Below, one piece after another: positions 35,266 through 47,954 of a stretch of 58,823 bases of DNA. Each line of letters begins with the position of its first letter. Position 1 is the first letter of the stretch. The stretch lies in the NCBI GenBank assembly GCA_009740415.1, contig WOYE01000010.1:1-58823 (forward strand). Reading direction: 5' to 3'. A model generated the notes under the pieces. That model made no database searches and was not told the DNA's origin. It saw only the letters and a list, made by a program, of their open reading frames with translations. The DNA is from Planococcaceae bacterium Storch 2/2-2 (GTDB taxonomy: Bacteria; Bacillota; Bacilli; Bacillales_A; Planococcaceae). Made by a program: the position numbers and the translations under genes.

Positions 35266-36728
35266 GCGTTCGCACCTCCTGAAAGTGCTTGTAATTGTTC
35301 GTACAACGACGTCTTCTCTTCATAAGCAGCCGCTACTTGATACAATGTCGCTTCATCGAAATGCTTTCCGATCAATTGTAAACCGACTGGAAGCCCTTCT
35401 GATAAACCACACGGTACACTCATCGCTGGGAGACCTGCGAGGTTCGCTGGAATCGTTAATACGTCGTTCATGTAAGCTGTTAAGCCTTCTTGTTTTTCGT
35501 CTAATCCGTACGCTGTCGTAGCAGCTGTCGGTCCAACGATGACGTCGTACGACTCGAATACGCTCGCTAATTCTTCTGCAATCAAACGGCGCACTTTTTG
35601 TGCTTGGACGTAGAGTGGTTCATGATGTTTCGCACTCAATGCGTACGTTCCGAAGAGAAGTCGTTTTTTCACTTCTTCTCCGAATCCTTCTTTACGTGAC
35701 TGGCGATACAACTCACTTAAGTTTTCAACACCTTCTGCACGGTGTCCGTAACGGATGCCGTCGTAACGTGAGAAGTTCGATGATGCTTCTGCTGAAGCGA
35801 TCACGTAGTACACTTCTGAAGCGTATTTTGCATGTGGTAACGATACTTCTTCCACAGTCGCTCCGAGCTCTTTCAATTGCTCGATCGCTGCTTCAACGCT
35901 CGCTTTCACATCCGCTGCAACGCCTTCTCCGAGAAATTCTTTCGGAACGGCAATTTTCAATCCTTCGATCGACTGTCCGATTTTTTCAGAAAAGTTCGGT
36001 ACGTCTTCTGCTGCTGATGACGCATCGTACATATCTTCTCCTGCGATCGCTTGAAGTAACATCGCATTATCTTCTACTGTACGTGTCATCGGTCCAATTT
36101 GATCGAGTGATGACGCAAATGCGACGAGTCCGAGACGTGAAACACGGCCGTATGTCGGTTTCATTCCGACGATTCCACAAAATGCAGCCGGTTGACGAAT
36201 CGATCCGCCTGTATCTGACCCGAGTGCAAACGGTGCAATTCCTGCCGCCACTGCCGCAGCTGAACCGCCTGATGAACCGCCTGGCACTTTCGTGACGTCC
36301 CATGGGTTTTTCGTTTCGAAGAAGTACGAAGTCGTCGTCGTTGATCCCATCGCGAACTCATCCATGTTCACTTTACCGATCATCACCGCTCCAGCTTCTT
36401 CTAACTTGTTCATTACCGTCGCATCATAAACAGGAATGAAGTTTTCGAGCATGCGGCTCGCACATGTCGTTTTGACACCTTTTGTGACGATGTTATCTTT
36501 CACTGCGATTGGAAGGCCGAACAATGGACCGCGTGCGGATGCGTCGAGTGCGTCGAGCTCCTCTGCGCGCTTCATCGCTTCTTCTTTCGTTACTGTAATA
36601 AACGCTTGAATTTGTGGGTCTACTTTCTCTAATCGTTCAAACGAAGCCGCAACGACTTCTTGAACCGTTACGTCTCCCGCTTGAAGCGCCTGGCGCAATT
36701 GCGCTGCCGTTTGATTCATAATAGTCAT
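35262..36728 (-). CDS. gatA: Asp-tRNA(Asn)/Glu-tRNA(Gln) amidotransferase subunit A
   Basis: Amidase subunit that hydrolyses glutamine and delivers ammonia; 488 residues. The catalytic triad is complete: K77 in AVKDNIV, cis-S152 in [10 protein letters not shown] and nucleophile S176 in [10 protein letters not shown]. It lies 22 bases after gatC. AAGGAG precedes the first ATG by ten bases; a second ATG nine bases inside is also possible. Confidence 0.97.
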   Translation of the reverse strand: MTIMNQTAAQLRQALQAGDVTVQEVVAASFERLEKVDPQIQAFITVTKEEAMKRAEELDALDASARGPLFGLPIAVKDNIVTKGVKTTCASRMLENFIPVYDATVMNKLEEAGAVMIGKVNMDEFAMGSTTTTSYFFETKNPWDVTKVPGGSSGGSAAAVAAGIAPFALGSDTGGSIRQPAAFCGIVGMKPTYGRVSRLGLVAFASSLDQIGPMTRTVEDNAMLLQAIAGEDMYDASSAAEDVPNFSEKIGQSIEGLKIAVPKEFLGEGVAADVKASVEAAIEQLKELGATVEEVSLPHAKYASEVYYVIASAEASSNFSRYDGIRYGHRAEGVENLSELYRQSRKEGFGEEVKKRLLFGTYALSAKHHEPLYVQAQKVRRLIAEELASVFESYDVIVGPTAATTAYGLDEKQEGLTAYMNDVLTIPANLAGLPAMSVPCGLSEGLPVGLQLIGKHFDEATLYQVAAAYEEKTSLYEQLQALSGGANA

Positions 36729-36750
36729 CCGTAGTACTCTCCTTTTTCAA

Positions 36751-37035
36751 TTAAAATGTGTTCGGTACAACGATCATACCGTCTGCTTTTTCTTCCACTG
36801 TTGAAAGCATTTCATCGCGTGATAAGACATTGTTTGGCTCATCTTCACGCATGACGTTCACGCGCTGTAAACCGTGCGTCATCGGTGCGACACCTTCTGT
36901 GTCAATTTCACGCAATACGTTCGTAAATTGTACGAGCTCCTCTAATTGTGGTGCAAATAATTGTTGGTCTGCTTCATCTACTCCGATGTGAGCAAACTCG
37001 GCAAAGTAAAGTACATCTTCTTTTGTAAATGTCAT
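36751..37035 (-). CDS. gatC: Asp-tRNA(Asn)/Glu-tRNA(Gln) amidotransferase subunit C
   Basis: Small linker subunit that wraps around GatA and GatB; 94 residues. FAHIGVDEADQQLFAPQLEELVQF (residues about 13-36) and the C-terminal LRVN-like segment match the family. GAAGGAGG precedes the ATG. It is the first gene of gatCAB, and an A+T-rich upstream gap of about 70 bases before camS allows a promoter here. Confidence 0.95.
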   Translation of the reverse strand: MTFTKEDVLYFAEFAHIGVDEADQQLFAPQLEELVQFTNVLREIDTEGVAPMTHGLQRVNVMREDEPNNVLSRDEMLSTVEEKADGMIVVPNTF

Positions 37036-37107
37036 CGTTATCCTCCTTCATAATCGCTCAATACGTATAGTTTATCACATTTTCTCTTTTCGTTTTTACG
37101 ATTTGAC

Positions 37108-40250
<3,143 letters not shown>

Positions 40251-42509
40251 TTACTCTTTTTCAATCGGTGCAAATTTAGCGAGTAGACGTTTAATGCCGG
40301 TCGGTGGTGGAAAGGCGATATCTAATTCTAAATCGTCACCAGATCCTTTGACTCCGACGACTGTCCCGACGCCCCATTTTTTATGGCGTGCTTTATCACC
40401 CGACTGCCACCCGATTTTTTCGCCACCGCTTCGTTTATAGGAATCCGTTCGTTTCTTCGCTTGATTCGTCGTGCCGAATGAATAACTTCGGCGACGTGGG
40501 CGTCCGGATGGAATGGCAAATGCATCACTCGTCGATTCACCGATCCGCTCGATTCGTGATTCATCGATTTCGTTCAAGAAACGAGACGGCACGTTATAGT
40601 TCGATCGACCGAACAACATACGAGAAGAAGCGCTCGTTAAGTAGAGCTGCTTTTCGGCGCGCGTAATCGCTACGTACGCGAGACGGCGCTCCTCTTCCAT
40701 TTCATCGTCATCGTGCATCGAACGAATGTGTGGGAAAATGTTTTCTTCCAACCCGATGACGAAAACGACCGGGAATTCAAGCCCTTTCGCTGAGTGCATC
40801 GTCATTAAGACGACACGGTCTTCCTCTGCTACTTCTTCGTCATCCAATGCGTCGATATCCGCAATCAATGCCAAATCGGTTAAAAATGAAACGAGCGTTT
40901 TATCGCTTCCTTCTTCTTCCGCACGTCGTTCAAAAGCGAGCGTAACCGACAAAAACTCCTCGATGTTTTCAAGGCGACTCGCCGCTTCGATCGTCTTTTC
41001 GTTACGGAGCATTTCTTTATAACCGGAGCGCTCGAGCACTTCAGTGACGAGCTCACCGACCGAAATGTACTCTTGCATATTCGTTAATTGAGCGATCATT
41101 TCGCGAAACTCGCGTGCTGAATTCGCTGCGCGTCCTGACAAATTCATAAAATCAACTTCTTGCAATGCATCGAAAACCGAACGATCATTCATCCGTGCGA
41201 ATGCGACCATCTTTTCATAAGACGTTGCACCGATTCCTCGTTTCGGTTCGTTGATGACACGAGCGAGTGCAATGTCGTCATCGTTGTTTGCGATGAGACG
41301 TAAATAAGCGAGCAAATCTTTAATTTCTTTTCGCTCATAAAACTTCGTACCACCGACGACCGTATATTCAATATTCGCTTTCACTAAATATTCTTCTAGC
41401 GAACGCGATTGCGCATTCGTTCGGTACAATACAGCAAAATCACTCGGGCGATATCCGTGTTCTTTTTTCAATTCGATCATTTTTTCTACGATGAATTGAG
41501 CTTCTTCCCGTTCCGTGCGCGCTTTGTACACGTAAATCGGATCCCCGTCACTATTGTCCGTTCGCAATCGTTTATCGATCCGTCCTTTATTATTTTGAAT
41601 GACGTCGTTCGCCGCTGCGAGAATCGTCGCTGTCGAGCGATAGTTTTGTTCGAGCATGATCATTTTCGCTTCCGGGTAGTCTTTTTCGAACGATAAAATG
41701 TTCTCGATATTCGCACCGCGCCAGCGATAAATCGACTGGTCGGAGTCACCGACGACACATACGTTATGGTGGGCTGCTCCGAGCATTTGTACGAGCTCGT
41801 ATTGCGCGTTGTTCGTATCTTGGTATTCATCGACGTGAATGTATTGGAAACGTTCTTGGTAATGTTCTAACACTTGTGGCTCACGTTTAAACAGCTCGAG
41901 CGTCATCATAATTAAATCGTCAAAATCGAGCGATTCATTTTTCCGGAGTTGCTTCGTATACGCTTCATACAACTGGCCGACTTTTTGTTCTCGCGGATCT
42001 TTCGAATACTCGACCGCTTTTTTATAGTCGGTCACTGTCATACATTCGTTTTTTGCTGAACTGATCGCTCCGAGGATCGTACGCGGTTCATACAGTTTCG
42101 GATCGAGATTCGCCTCCTTCAACACCCGCTTCATTACCGTCAATTGATCCGACGTGTCGAGAATCGAGAAGTTTTTAGAAATCCCGATGCGGTCGATGTC
42201 ACGACGTAAAATTCGAACGCACATCGAATGAAACGTCGAAACCCACATGCGTGCACTCGTTCCTAAACCGAGCAATCCGTCGACACGCTCTCTCATTTCA
42301 CGCGCTGCTTTATTCGTAAATGTAATCGCTAAAATATTCGCTGGGTGAACACCTTTCGCTTCTACGAGATAAGCGATGCGATGAGTCAACACTCTCGTCT
42401 TTCCTGACCCTGCTCCCGCCATAATGAGGAGAGGACCTTCTGTCGTTTGAACCGCTTCTTTCTGTTCCGGGTTCATCCCTTCCAATAAATGTGTCACTCG
42501 TTCATCCAT
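40251..42509 (-). CDS. pcrA: ATP-dependent DNA helicase PcrA (UvrD/Rep family)
   Basis: 3'-5' DNA helicase for repair and removal of RNA polymerase and RecA; 752 residues. Motif [15 protein letters not shown] (about 31-44), motif [10 protein letters not shown] (about 226-233), motif [17 protein letters not shown] (about 250-263) and [14 protein letters not shown] (about 569-582) are present. The C-terminal Tudor-like region [20 protein letters not shown], which contacts RNA polymerase, is intact. It lies between pcrB and ligA with very short gaps. Confidence 0.96.
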   Translation of the reverse strand: MDERVTHLLEGMNPEQKEAVQTTEGPLLIMAGAGSGKTRVLTHRIAYLVEAKGVHPANILAITFTNKAAREMRERVDGLLGLGTSARMWVSTFHSMCVRILRRDIDRIGISKNFSILDTSDQLTVMKRVLKEANLDPKLYEPRTILGAISSAKNECMTVTDYKKAVEYSKDPREQKVGQLYEAYTKQLRKNESLDFDDLIMMTLELFKREPQVLEHYQERFQYIHVDEYQDTNNAQYELVQMLGAAHHNVCVVGDSDQSIYRWRGANIENILSFEKDYPEAKMIMLEQNYRSTATILAAANDVIQNNKGRIDKRLRTDNSDGDPIYVYKARTEREEAQFIVEKMIELKKEHGYRPSDFAVLYRTNAQSRSLEEYLVKANIEYTVVGGTKFYERKEIKDLLAYLRLIANNDDDIALARVINEPKRGIGATSYEKMVAFARMNDRSVFDALQEVDFMNLSGRAANSAREFREMIAQLTNMQEYISVGELVTEVLERSGYKEMLRNEKTIEAASRLENIEEFLSVTLAFERRAEEEGSDKTLVSFLTDLALIADIDALDDEEVAEEDRVVLMTMHSAKGLEFPVVFVIGLEENIFPHIRSMHDDDEMEEERRLAYVAITRAEKQLYLTSASSRMLFGRSNYNVPSRFLNEIDESRIERIGESTSDAFAIPSGRPRRRSYSFGTTNQAKKRTDSYKRSGGEKIGWQSGDKARHKKWGVGTVVGVKGSGDDLELDIAFPPPTGIKRLLAKFAPIEKE

Positions 42510-42525
42510 TCTTTTTCAAGCCTCC

Positions 42526-43230
42526 TTATAATGATCGTTCTTTTTTTACGTCATGTACGGCACGAACGGTCCGTAACGCGTTCGTCAAATCGTCGTAAAT
42601 GACATTGCCGACGACGACGATGTCTGCCACTTCCGCCATTTCTTTCGCTTGCTCTTTCGTACGGATCCCACCGCCATAAATGAGCTTCGTGTCATGTAAA
42701 TGACGAGCGGCTTCCTCGACAAGTTCGACTGAACCGTACGTCCCACTATATTCCATGTAGAAGAGCGGTAGATGAAGCATATGTTCTGCCATTTGTGCGT
42801 AAGCGACGACGTCTTCTTCAGTCGGTACACCATCGACTTTTGCTCGCTCAGCTGCTTTGCAATGGGGGTTCATAATACAGTACCCTTCTGTTGCGATTTC
42901 TTCCCAGTTCATCATATGTCCGTATTCTTTTAATGCTTCATGATGCAATCCGTTCACGTACTGCAAGTCAGTCGCATTCAATACGGTCGGAATGAAATAA
43001 AAATCAAACCCTGGAGTGACCGATTCAATCGTCGATACTTCTAAAATGACCGGCACAGAAAAACGACGGATGCGCGCAAGAAGATCTAATACGTTTTCTA
43101 ACGTCACACCGTCTGTTCCACCGACGATGATTCCGTCGGTTCCTGACTCTGCAATTTTTGTTAGCGCCTCATCATCGATCGATTTCGCTGGATCTAGTTT
43201 AAAAAGATGTTGAAAGTTGTAATTGTCCAT
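42526..43230 (-). CDS. pcrB: Heptaprenylglyceryl phosphate synthase PcrB
   Basis: TIM-barrel prenyltransferase that joins heptaprenyl diphosphate to glycerol-1-phosphate, making an archaeal-type ether lipid precursor; 234 residues. Characteristic segments are HLFKLDPAK (about 7-15), [14 protein letters not shown] (about 29-42), EYSGTYG (about 165-171) and the phosphate-binding IYGGGIRT (about 188-195). The ATG at 43230 has AGGTG six bases upstream. It is the first gene of pcrB-pcrA-ligA-camS. Confidence 0.93.
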   Translation of the reverse strand: MDNYNFQHLFKLDPAKSIDDEALTKIAESGTDGIIVGGTDGVTLENVLDLLARIRRFSVPVILEVSTIESVTPGFDFYFIPTVLNATDLQYVNGLHHEALKEYGHMMNWEEIATEGYCIMNPHCKAAERAKVDGVPTEEDVVAYAQMAEHMLHLPLFYMEYSGTYGSVELVEEAARHLHDTKLIYGGGIRTKEQAKEMAEVADIVVVGNVIYDDLTNALRTVRAVHDVKKERSL

Positions 43231-43263
43231 ATCATTCACCTATCCGTTCTTTTTCATTGATTC

Positions 43264-43269
43264 ATTATA
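43264..43269 (-). promoter_or_regulatory. Extended -10 promoter for pcrB-pcrA-ligA-camS
   Basis: On the minus strand TGTTATAAT gives a perfect -10 TATAAT with the TGN extension, directly after the yerC terminator. No good -35 element is found 16-18 bases upstream, where the terminator stem lies. The -10 is about 35 bases before the pcrB start. Confidence 0.6.
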
Positions 43270-43270
43270 A

Positions 43271-43302
43271 CAAAAAACTGGCCGGAATGTTTTTCCGACC
43301 AG
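43271..43302 (-). terminator. Terminator after yerC
   Basis: The minus-strand stem CTGGTCGGAA/TTCCGGCCAG, with one mismatch, is followed by six T residues. It lies directly after the yerC stop. Confidence 0.88.
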
Positions 43303-43308
43303 CTTGAA

Positions 43309-43605
43309 TTATTCATCTCGATTCAGACGCTCAAACACCTTTTCATAGCCACCTGACCCGTAGTCGACACAGCGTCGAACGCGTGAAATGGTAGCGGTAC
43401 TCGCTCCCGTTTCATGTTGGATCGAGTCGTACGTTTTCTTCTTCTGTAACATGAGTGCGACGTCTAACCGTTGTGCAAGCGACTGAACTTCACTTAACGT
43501 ACATAAGTCGTCGAAAAATTGATAACACTCTTCTAACGATTCCAATGATAAAATCGCTTCGAATAACTGATCCGTCTGATCGCCTTTTATTTTATTAATT
43601 TGCAT
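43309..43605 (-). CDS. yerC: YerC/YecD-family TrpR-like DNA-binding protein
   Basis: Probable DNA-binding protein of 98 residues. The helix-turn-helix is SLAQRLDVALMLQKKKTYDS followed by TGASTATISRVRRC (about 44-78), the TrpR-like pattern. It matches B. subtilis YerC almost throughout. The ATG at 43605 is chosen because AGAGGTG lies six bases upstream and the in-frame GTG at 43614 sits inside that site. No regulated target is known from the sequence. Confidence 0.9.
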   Translation of the reverse strand: MQINKIKGDQTDQLFEAILSLESLEECYQFFDDLCTLSEVQSLAQRLDVALMLQKKKTYDSIQHETGASTATISRVRRCVDYGSGGYEKVFERLNRDE

Positions 43606-43698
43606 CTCTTTCACCTCTCGTACTCATTTGTTCATACGTTGCGTACTTATTCTTTTCTATTGTAACACTTTCACGCTTTAATACGCGAAAGAAAACAA

Positions 43699-45408
43699 TT
43701 ATCTTTTTTCTGACAAAACGAAAGATTCGCCCGTTAAAACGTCGATCAATCCTTCAGGCGTAATACGAACGTAGGGAAGATGAGTCGACTGTAAAAAGAG
43801 CAGCGTGTAGATGAAATCGCCGAGTCGGTATCCTTTTTCTTTAGCGTACGTACGAACGCGCTGTTCAAACGGTCGGATGTCTTCGAACGAAAGGTCCGGT
43901 AAACGGCCGCCGATCGGTAATGGGATGTACGCTTGAACGTTCGATTCATCGGCGAGAAAAATGCCACCGCCCGCTTCACACATCGCTTCGTATGCACGGC
44001 GCATCGCCACTTTCGACGTTCCGATGATCACGAAATCACCGCTCGTTGAATACGAAGAAGCGAGCCCTTCGATCGCTCCGAACCCTTTCAACATCGTATT
44101 GACACGCCACGTGCCATCGCGCCCGATGACGAGCAGGTAACTTTCATCAAACGATGGTGGAATCGCATCGAGCGTACGATCGACGGTCGATTCGTACCGT
44201 TTCGTAATAACGTCATTTACGAGTTCGATTCCGTCCGGTGACGTCCATTCAAAATCAGCTGCCGTACATGGAACGCTCGTAAAAGGACGTACGTTCGACC
44301 AATCGAGAACACGTCGTCTCTCCACCACCTCGCCCTCTCGGACGAGCCACTGTCCTTTCGCGAGTACATCTACCGGGGTCGGATCGTTTGGATCGTTCAA
44401 AATATTTAACGTAGCGAGACAACCTGTTGTCAGTTGACCGAACTCATCGAGGCGATCGTAATAACGGGCGACGTTGTACGAAGCCATATGGTAAGCATCG
44501 ATCGGATCGATCCCTTCTTGTAAAGCGATTTCAATCAGTTCGTTCATCAGCCCTTTTTTATGGAAGAGGGGAGTTGATCCGTCCGTTGTCATCATGAGGC
44601 GGTCCCATACGTCCCATCCTTTTTCGCGGATGGCGCGCAACAAATGAGGCAAATCAGGACGAATCGACGAATAGCGGAGCGTCACTGCATACCCGTGTTG
44701 CAATCGGTGGCGAACATCTTCGATCGTCATCGATTCATGATCCCCGTCTACACCGAGCAGTCGCATCCGTACTAACGTCCGTTCCGAAGCACCTGGCAAA
44801 TGACCTTCCACTTTCAAACGTCTCTGTTTCATCGCTCCCATCATCGCTTCTAATCGCGGTGAACCGTTCATAAGAGCAGGCCACGCCGTCAGTTCGCCCC
44901 CGAGCAAGACGTCTTCTCTTTTTAACCATGAAGCGATCCGGTCTTCATTGAAAACGTCCGCTTCTTCTGCTGATCGGGTTTGTGAATCGAATCGAACCCA
45001 CGAATAAATTTGTTCAGGCAGTTGTTGCAAGTGATCGAGCCATCGATGCGCATCACGTTCTTCCATTTCCATATACGGAATTAAGTTGTCGGCAATGTAA
45101 ACAGTCGTTCCTGTTTGACTGCCGAAATGAGCATACGTCTCAATCGTATACAACTGCGACGGATGAACGTGCGGTTCCACATAGCCAGGTACTGCAAATT
45201 TTCCCGTGCCGTCGATCGTTTCGTCCGCTTCGATCGGTGGTTCCTCCGGTCCGATATAAAGGATGCGTCTCCCGTCAATCCAAATCGATCCGGTTTCCCA
45301 CGTACGAAAAGCGCTATTCAAGTACGTAACATTTTGGATACAGAGGGAAGGACCTCGTTCACCGTTTATTACTTCTAATCCTCGTCTTCGTTCATTCATC
45401 GTCCACAT
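43699..45408 (-). CDS. yerA: Adenine-deaminase-like amidohydrolase (YerA)
   Basis: Amidohydrolase-superfamily protein of 569 residues, from the ATG at 45408 with AGAGGAGG seven bases upstream. The metal-binding HxH is in EPHVHPSQ (about 78-85). Other expected ligands are near KVEGHLPG (about 202), DGDHES (about 223) and MTTDGSTPLF (about 278). Catalysis on adenine is probable by family but not proved; B. subtilis YerA is only a putative adenine deaminase. Lying between yerB and yerC near the purine genes, a purine salvage link is possible. Confidence 0.82.
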   Translation of the reverse strand: MWTMNERRRGLEVINGERGPSLCIQNVTYLNSAFRTWETGSIWIDGRRILYIGPEEPPIEADETIDGTGKFAVPGYVEPHVHPSQLYTIETYAHFGSQTGTTVYIADNLIPYMEMEERDAHRWLDHLQQLPEQIYSWVRFDSQTRSAEEADVFNEDRIASWLKREDVLLGGELTAWPALMNGSPRLEAMMGAMKQRRLKVEGHLPGASERTLVRMRLLGVDGDHESMTIEDVRHRLQHGYAVTLRYSSIRPDLPHLLRAIREKGWDVWDRLMMTTDGSTPLFHKKGLMNELIEIALQEGIDPIDAYHMASYNVARYYDRLDEFGQLTTGCLATLNILNDPNDPTPVDVLAKGQWLVREGEVVERRRVLDWSNVRPFTSVPCTAADFEWTSPDGIELVNDVITKRYESTVDRTLDAIPPSFDESYLLVIGRDGTWRVNTMLKGFGAIEGLASSYSTSGDFVIIGTSKVAMRRAYEAMCEAGGGIFLADESNVQAYIPLPIGGRLPDLSFEDIRPFEQRVRTYAKEKGYRLGDFIYTLLFLQSTHLPYVRITPEGLIDVLTGESFVLSEKR

Positions 45409-45456
45409 GTCGATTCCTCCTCTTTTCTCTAGTGTAACGTATCTTTTCACAATGAA

Positions 45457-45487
45457 AAAGTTCAGCCTCAAGACGGCTGAACTTCTC
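45457..45487 (-). terminator. Terminator after yerB
   Basis: The stem AAGTTCAGCC/GGCTGAACTT is followed by TTTTTC on the minus strand, between yerB and yerA. Confidence 0.88.
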
Positions 45488-45489
45488 TT

Positions 45490-46533
45490 TTACTCAATTG
45501 GTAATGGGATCGTTACGAATTGATCGATCGACCACTTTTGTGGCACGACGTGTACGAATGTTTTTCCCCGTTCAAACGGCACTTCTTGTCCGTCTTTCAT
45601 CGGTTGAACGATTCCTTTGTCGTAAATCCACGTCACCCGCTCATACGTCCCATTTTGGAACAAGTACCCTTCTTGCCCGCCTGTTAAAATGACGTCTTTT
45701 CGGCTTTCTGCATCGATCGTCGTATACGGGGCGGTAATGACGAGGACGTTCGCGTACGCCGTACGCTCTCCGCTCGTCGCATCGATTTCTTCGATGCCAC
45801 CTACGCTCCGCGTATAAACGCCTTCTGTCTCATCGAACGTGTACGATGTGACGTATTGTGCGTGATCATCATCAAAACGAACCGTGAAATGTGGAGCATC
45901 TACCGTGATGTTTTCACGCTCACCCTCTTGATAAAACGGCAATGCGACCGGTCTCGACCATTTATCCGAGACGCGTTCTCTTAAAATAGCATCTTCGACG
46001 GATGATTTCGTCATGTATGAATTGTGTGGAGCGCGACGTTCTGCTGAACGGAAAAATAACGTACCGTCATGTTGCATTCCGTTAATATGATCGACATAAT
46101 GTTCATCTAACTTTTTCTTCGCATACGGACTGTACCCGTGAGCGATGTAAAAACCGCCGATGTCACGAGCGATCGGTAAAAAGTAATGGCGTGCACTACG
46201 AATCGGTCCGATGACAGGTGGCATTTCACTCTGATAAATGCTGACGTATCGTGTACCGCCACCTTCTACGAGAAATTCATACGAATAATCCGCTTCTTTC
46301 AATCCCGATTGCGGCCTCGCTTTCGGATCATTACTAATCGTTGCAACGACAGGGGGTTCTGTCATTTCTTCTTCTGTTTCTAAACCCGTTAACGGCGCGT
46401 AATAAGTCGTTTTCTTTCCTGCTGAATTTCCTTTTTTTGATGGATCATCTGATGAGGGATCGTCATCTTTCCCGCATCCTGCGAGTACGACTGTTAAAAG
46501 AACGAGCCATACTGCCACTTGTCTCCATTTCAT
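45490..46533 (-). CDS. yerB: DUF3048-family lipoprotein YerB
   Basis: Secreted lipoprotein of 347 residues. The signal peptide ends in LAGC, with the lipidated cysteine near residue 20, followed by a serine/aspartate-rich linker. The DUF3048 domain begins near YYAPLTGLETEEE and includes GPIRSARHYFLP (about 109-120). Family function is unknown. TTAGGAGG precedes the ATG, placed directly after the pur operon terminator. It matches B. subtilis YerB in order and sequence. Its terminator separates it from yerA. Confidence 0.9.
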   Translation of the reverse strand: MKWRQVAVWLVLLTVVLAGCGKDDDPSSDDPSKKGNSAGKKTTYYAPLTGLETEEEMTEPPVVATISNDPKARPQSGLKEADYSYEFLVEGGGTRYVSIYQSEMPPVIGPIRSARHYFLPIARDIGGFYIAHGYSPYAKKKLDEHYVDHINGMQHDGTLFFRSAERRAPHNSYMTKSSVEDAILRERVSDKWSRPVALPFYQEGERENITVDAPHFTVRFDDDHAQYVTSYTFDETEGVYTRSVGGIEEIDATSGERTAYANVLVITAPYTTIDAESRKDVILTGGQEGYLFQNGTYERVTWIYDKGIVQPMKDGQEVPFERGKTFVHVVPQKWSIDQFVTIPLPIE

Positions 46534-46545
46534 CTGTTAGCCTCC

Positions 46546-46583
46546 TAAAAAAACCTTCTAGTCTATTCTAGAAGGTTTCTTTA
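46546..46583 (-). terminator. Terminator after the pur operon
   Basis: The stem AAACCTTCTAG/CTAGAAGGTTT is followed by seven T residues on the minus strand. The yerB ribosome site begins immediately after the T run. Confidence 0.9.
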
Positions 46584-46604
46584 AAATTGGAAAGGACTTT
46601 CCTA

Positions 46605-47870
46605 TTATTCTTGATCGAACGTGCGCCATCCGATGTCTCGGCGATAGAAAAATTGGCCCCACGTCAATTTTTCCATTTGATCGTATACGGCTGTTTGTGC
46701 TTCTTTTAATGTTTTCGCATGCGCCGTCACTAAAATGACTCGCCCGCCGTTTCCGACGTACGTTTCGCCCTCTAATTTCGTACCTGCGTGAAATACTTCA
46801 AGTCCTGCATCTTCTAACGGTTGCAAATTCGGTAACGGATTTCCGTTTTCTACAGGTCCTGGGTATCCTTCCGAAGCGACGACAACACCGAGAACAGCAT
46901 CTTCACTCCAAGCGAGCTCGTACGGTTGCTCTTTCATAAGTGCCATCATAAACTCACCGAAGTCTGAGTCCATCCGTGGCAAGACAACTTGTGTTTCAGG
47001 GTCTCCGAAACGTGCGTTAAATTCGATTACTTTCGGACCGTCTTCTGTCAAAATGAGTCCTGCGTATAAAATGCCTGTGAATGGTGCACCTTCTTCATCC
47101 ATCGCACGAACCGTCGGTACGACGACTTCATCGTACGCCCGTTGAACGACTTCTTCTGAAATTTGTGGAACCGGTGAATACGATCCCATACCACCTGTGT
47201 TCGGTCCTTTGTCACCGTCGTATGCACGCTTATGGTCTTGAGCGATGACCATCGGATAAATTTGTCCTTTATGAACGAATGACATGTATGAAAATTCTTC
47301 GCCGTCTAAAAATTGTTCAATGACTACTTTAGAAGAAGAATCGCCGAACTTTTGATTGCCGATCATATCTTCGACCGCTTCGATCGCTTCTTCAACAGTC
47401 ATCGCGACGATGACACCTTTACCTGCCGCTAAACCGTCTGCCTTCACGACGATCGGAGCCCCTTGCTCTCGAATGTACGCTTTCGCTGGTTCTACTTCAG
47501 TAAATGTTTCATACGCTGCTGTTGGAATGTCATATTTTTTCATCAGTTCTTTCGCGAATGATTTACTTCCTTCAATTTGCGCAGCTTTCGCATTCGGTCC
47601 GAAGCAAAGAAGTCCAGCCTCTTCAAATGCATCGACGATTCCTTTTGAAAGGGGCTCTTCCGGGCCAACAAACGTTAAATCGATCGACTGTTCTTTCGCG
47701 AATTGAACGAGTCCTGCGAAATCGAGCGCATCGATCGCTACGACGTTCGCATGTTCTTTCATTCCATCATTACCTGGTGCGACGAATACGTCTGAAACGG
47801 TTGGTGATTCACTAAATTTACGGGCAATCGCATGCTCGCGACCTCCACTACCTACTACGAGTACTTTCAC
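46605..47870 (-). CDS. purD: Phosphoribosylamine-glycine ligase PurD
   Basis: Second step of purine synthesis: joins glycine to phosphoribosylamine with ATP; 421 residues. The ATP-grasp ligase shows GSGGREHAIARK (about 7-18), the ATP site VVKADGLAAGKGVIV (about 141-155) and the metal/active-site EFNARFGDPETQ (about 284-295). GAGGAGG precedes the ATG. It is the last gene of the cluster and lies 84 bases after purH, a gap with its own hairpin. Confidence 0.96.
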   Translation of the reverse strand: MKVLVVGSGGREHAIARKFSESPTVSDVFVAPGNDGMKEHANVVAIDALDFAGLVQFAKEQSIDLTFVGPEEPLSKGIVDAFEEAGLLCFGPNAKAAQIEGSKSFAKELMKKYDIPTAAYETFTEVEPAKAYIREQGAPIVVKADGLAAGKGVIVAMTVEEAIEAVEDMIGNQKFGDSSSKVVIEQFLDGEEFSYMSFVHKGQIYPMVIAQDHKRAYDGDKGPNTGGMGSYSPVPQISEEVVQRAYDEVVVPTVRAMDEEGAPFTGILYAGLILTEDGPKVIEFNARFGDPETQVVLPRMDSDFGEFMMALMKEQPYELAWSEDAVLGVVVASEGYPGPVENGNPLPNLQPLEDAGLEVFHAGTKLEGETYVGNGGRVILVTAHAKTLKEAQTAVYDQMEKLTWGQFFYRRDIGWRTFDQE

Positions 47871-47912
47871 TATCGTTCCTCCTCATCAGTTTTCCCATCT
47901 AGTATAGCTTAT

Positions 47913-47948
47913 CCAAAAACAAACGGACAGTTGTCTCCTGCCCGTTTG
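47913..47948 (-). terminator. Terminator-like hairpin between purH and purD
   Basis: The minus-strand stem ACAAACGGGCAG/CTGTCCGTTTGT, with one mismatch, is followed by TTTTTGG. It lies directly after the purH stop. A possible TATACT -10 element follows it (around 47900-47905). It may limit read-through into purD. Confidence 0.75.
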
Positions 47949-47954
47949 TATCGA

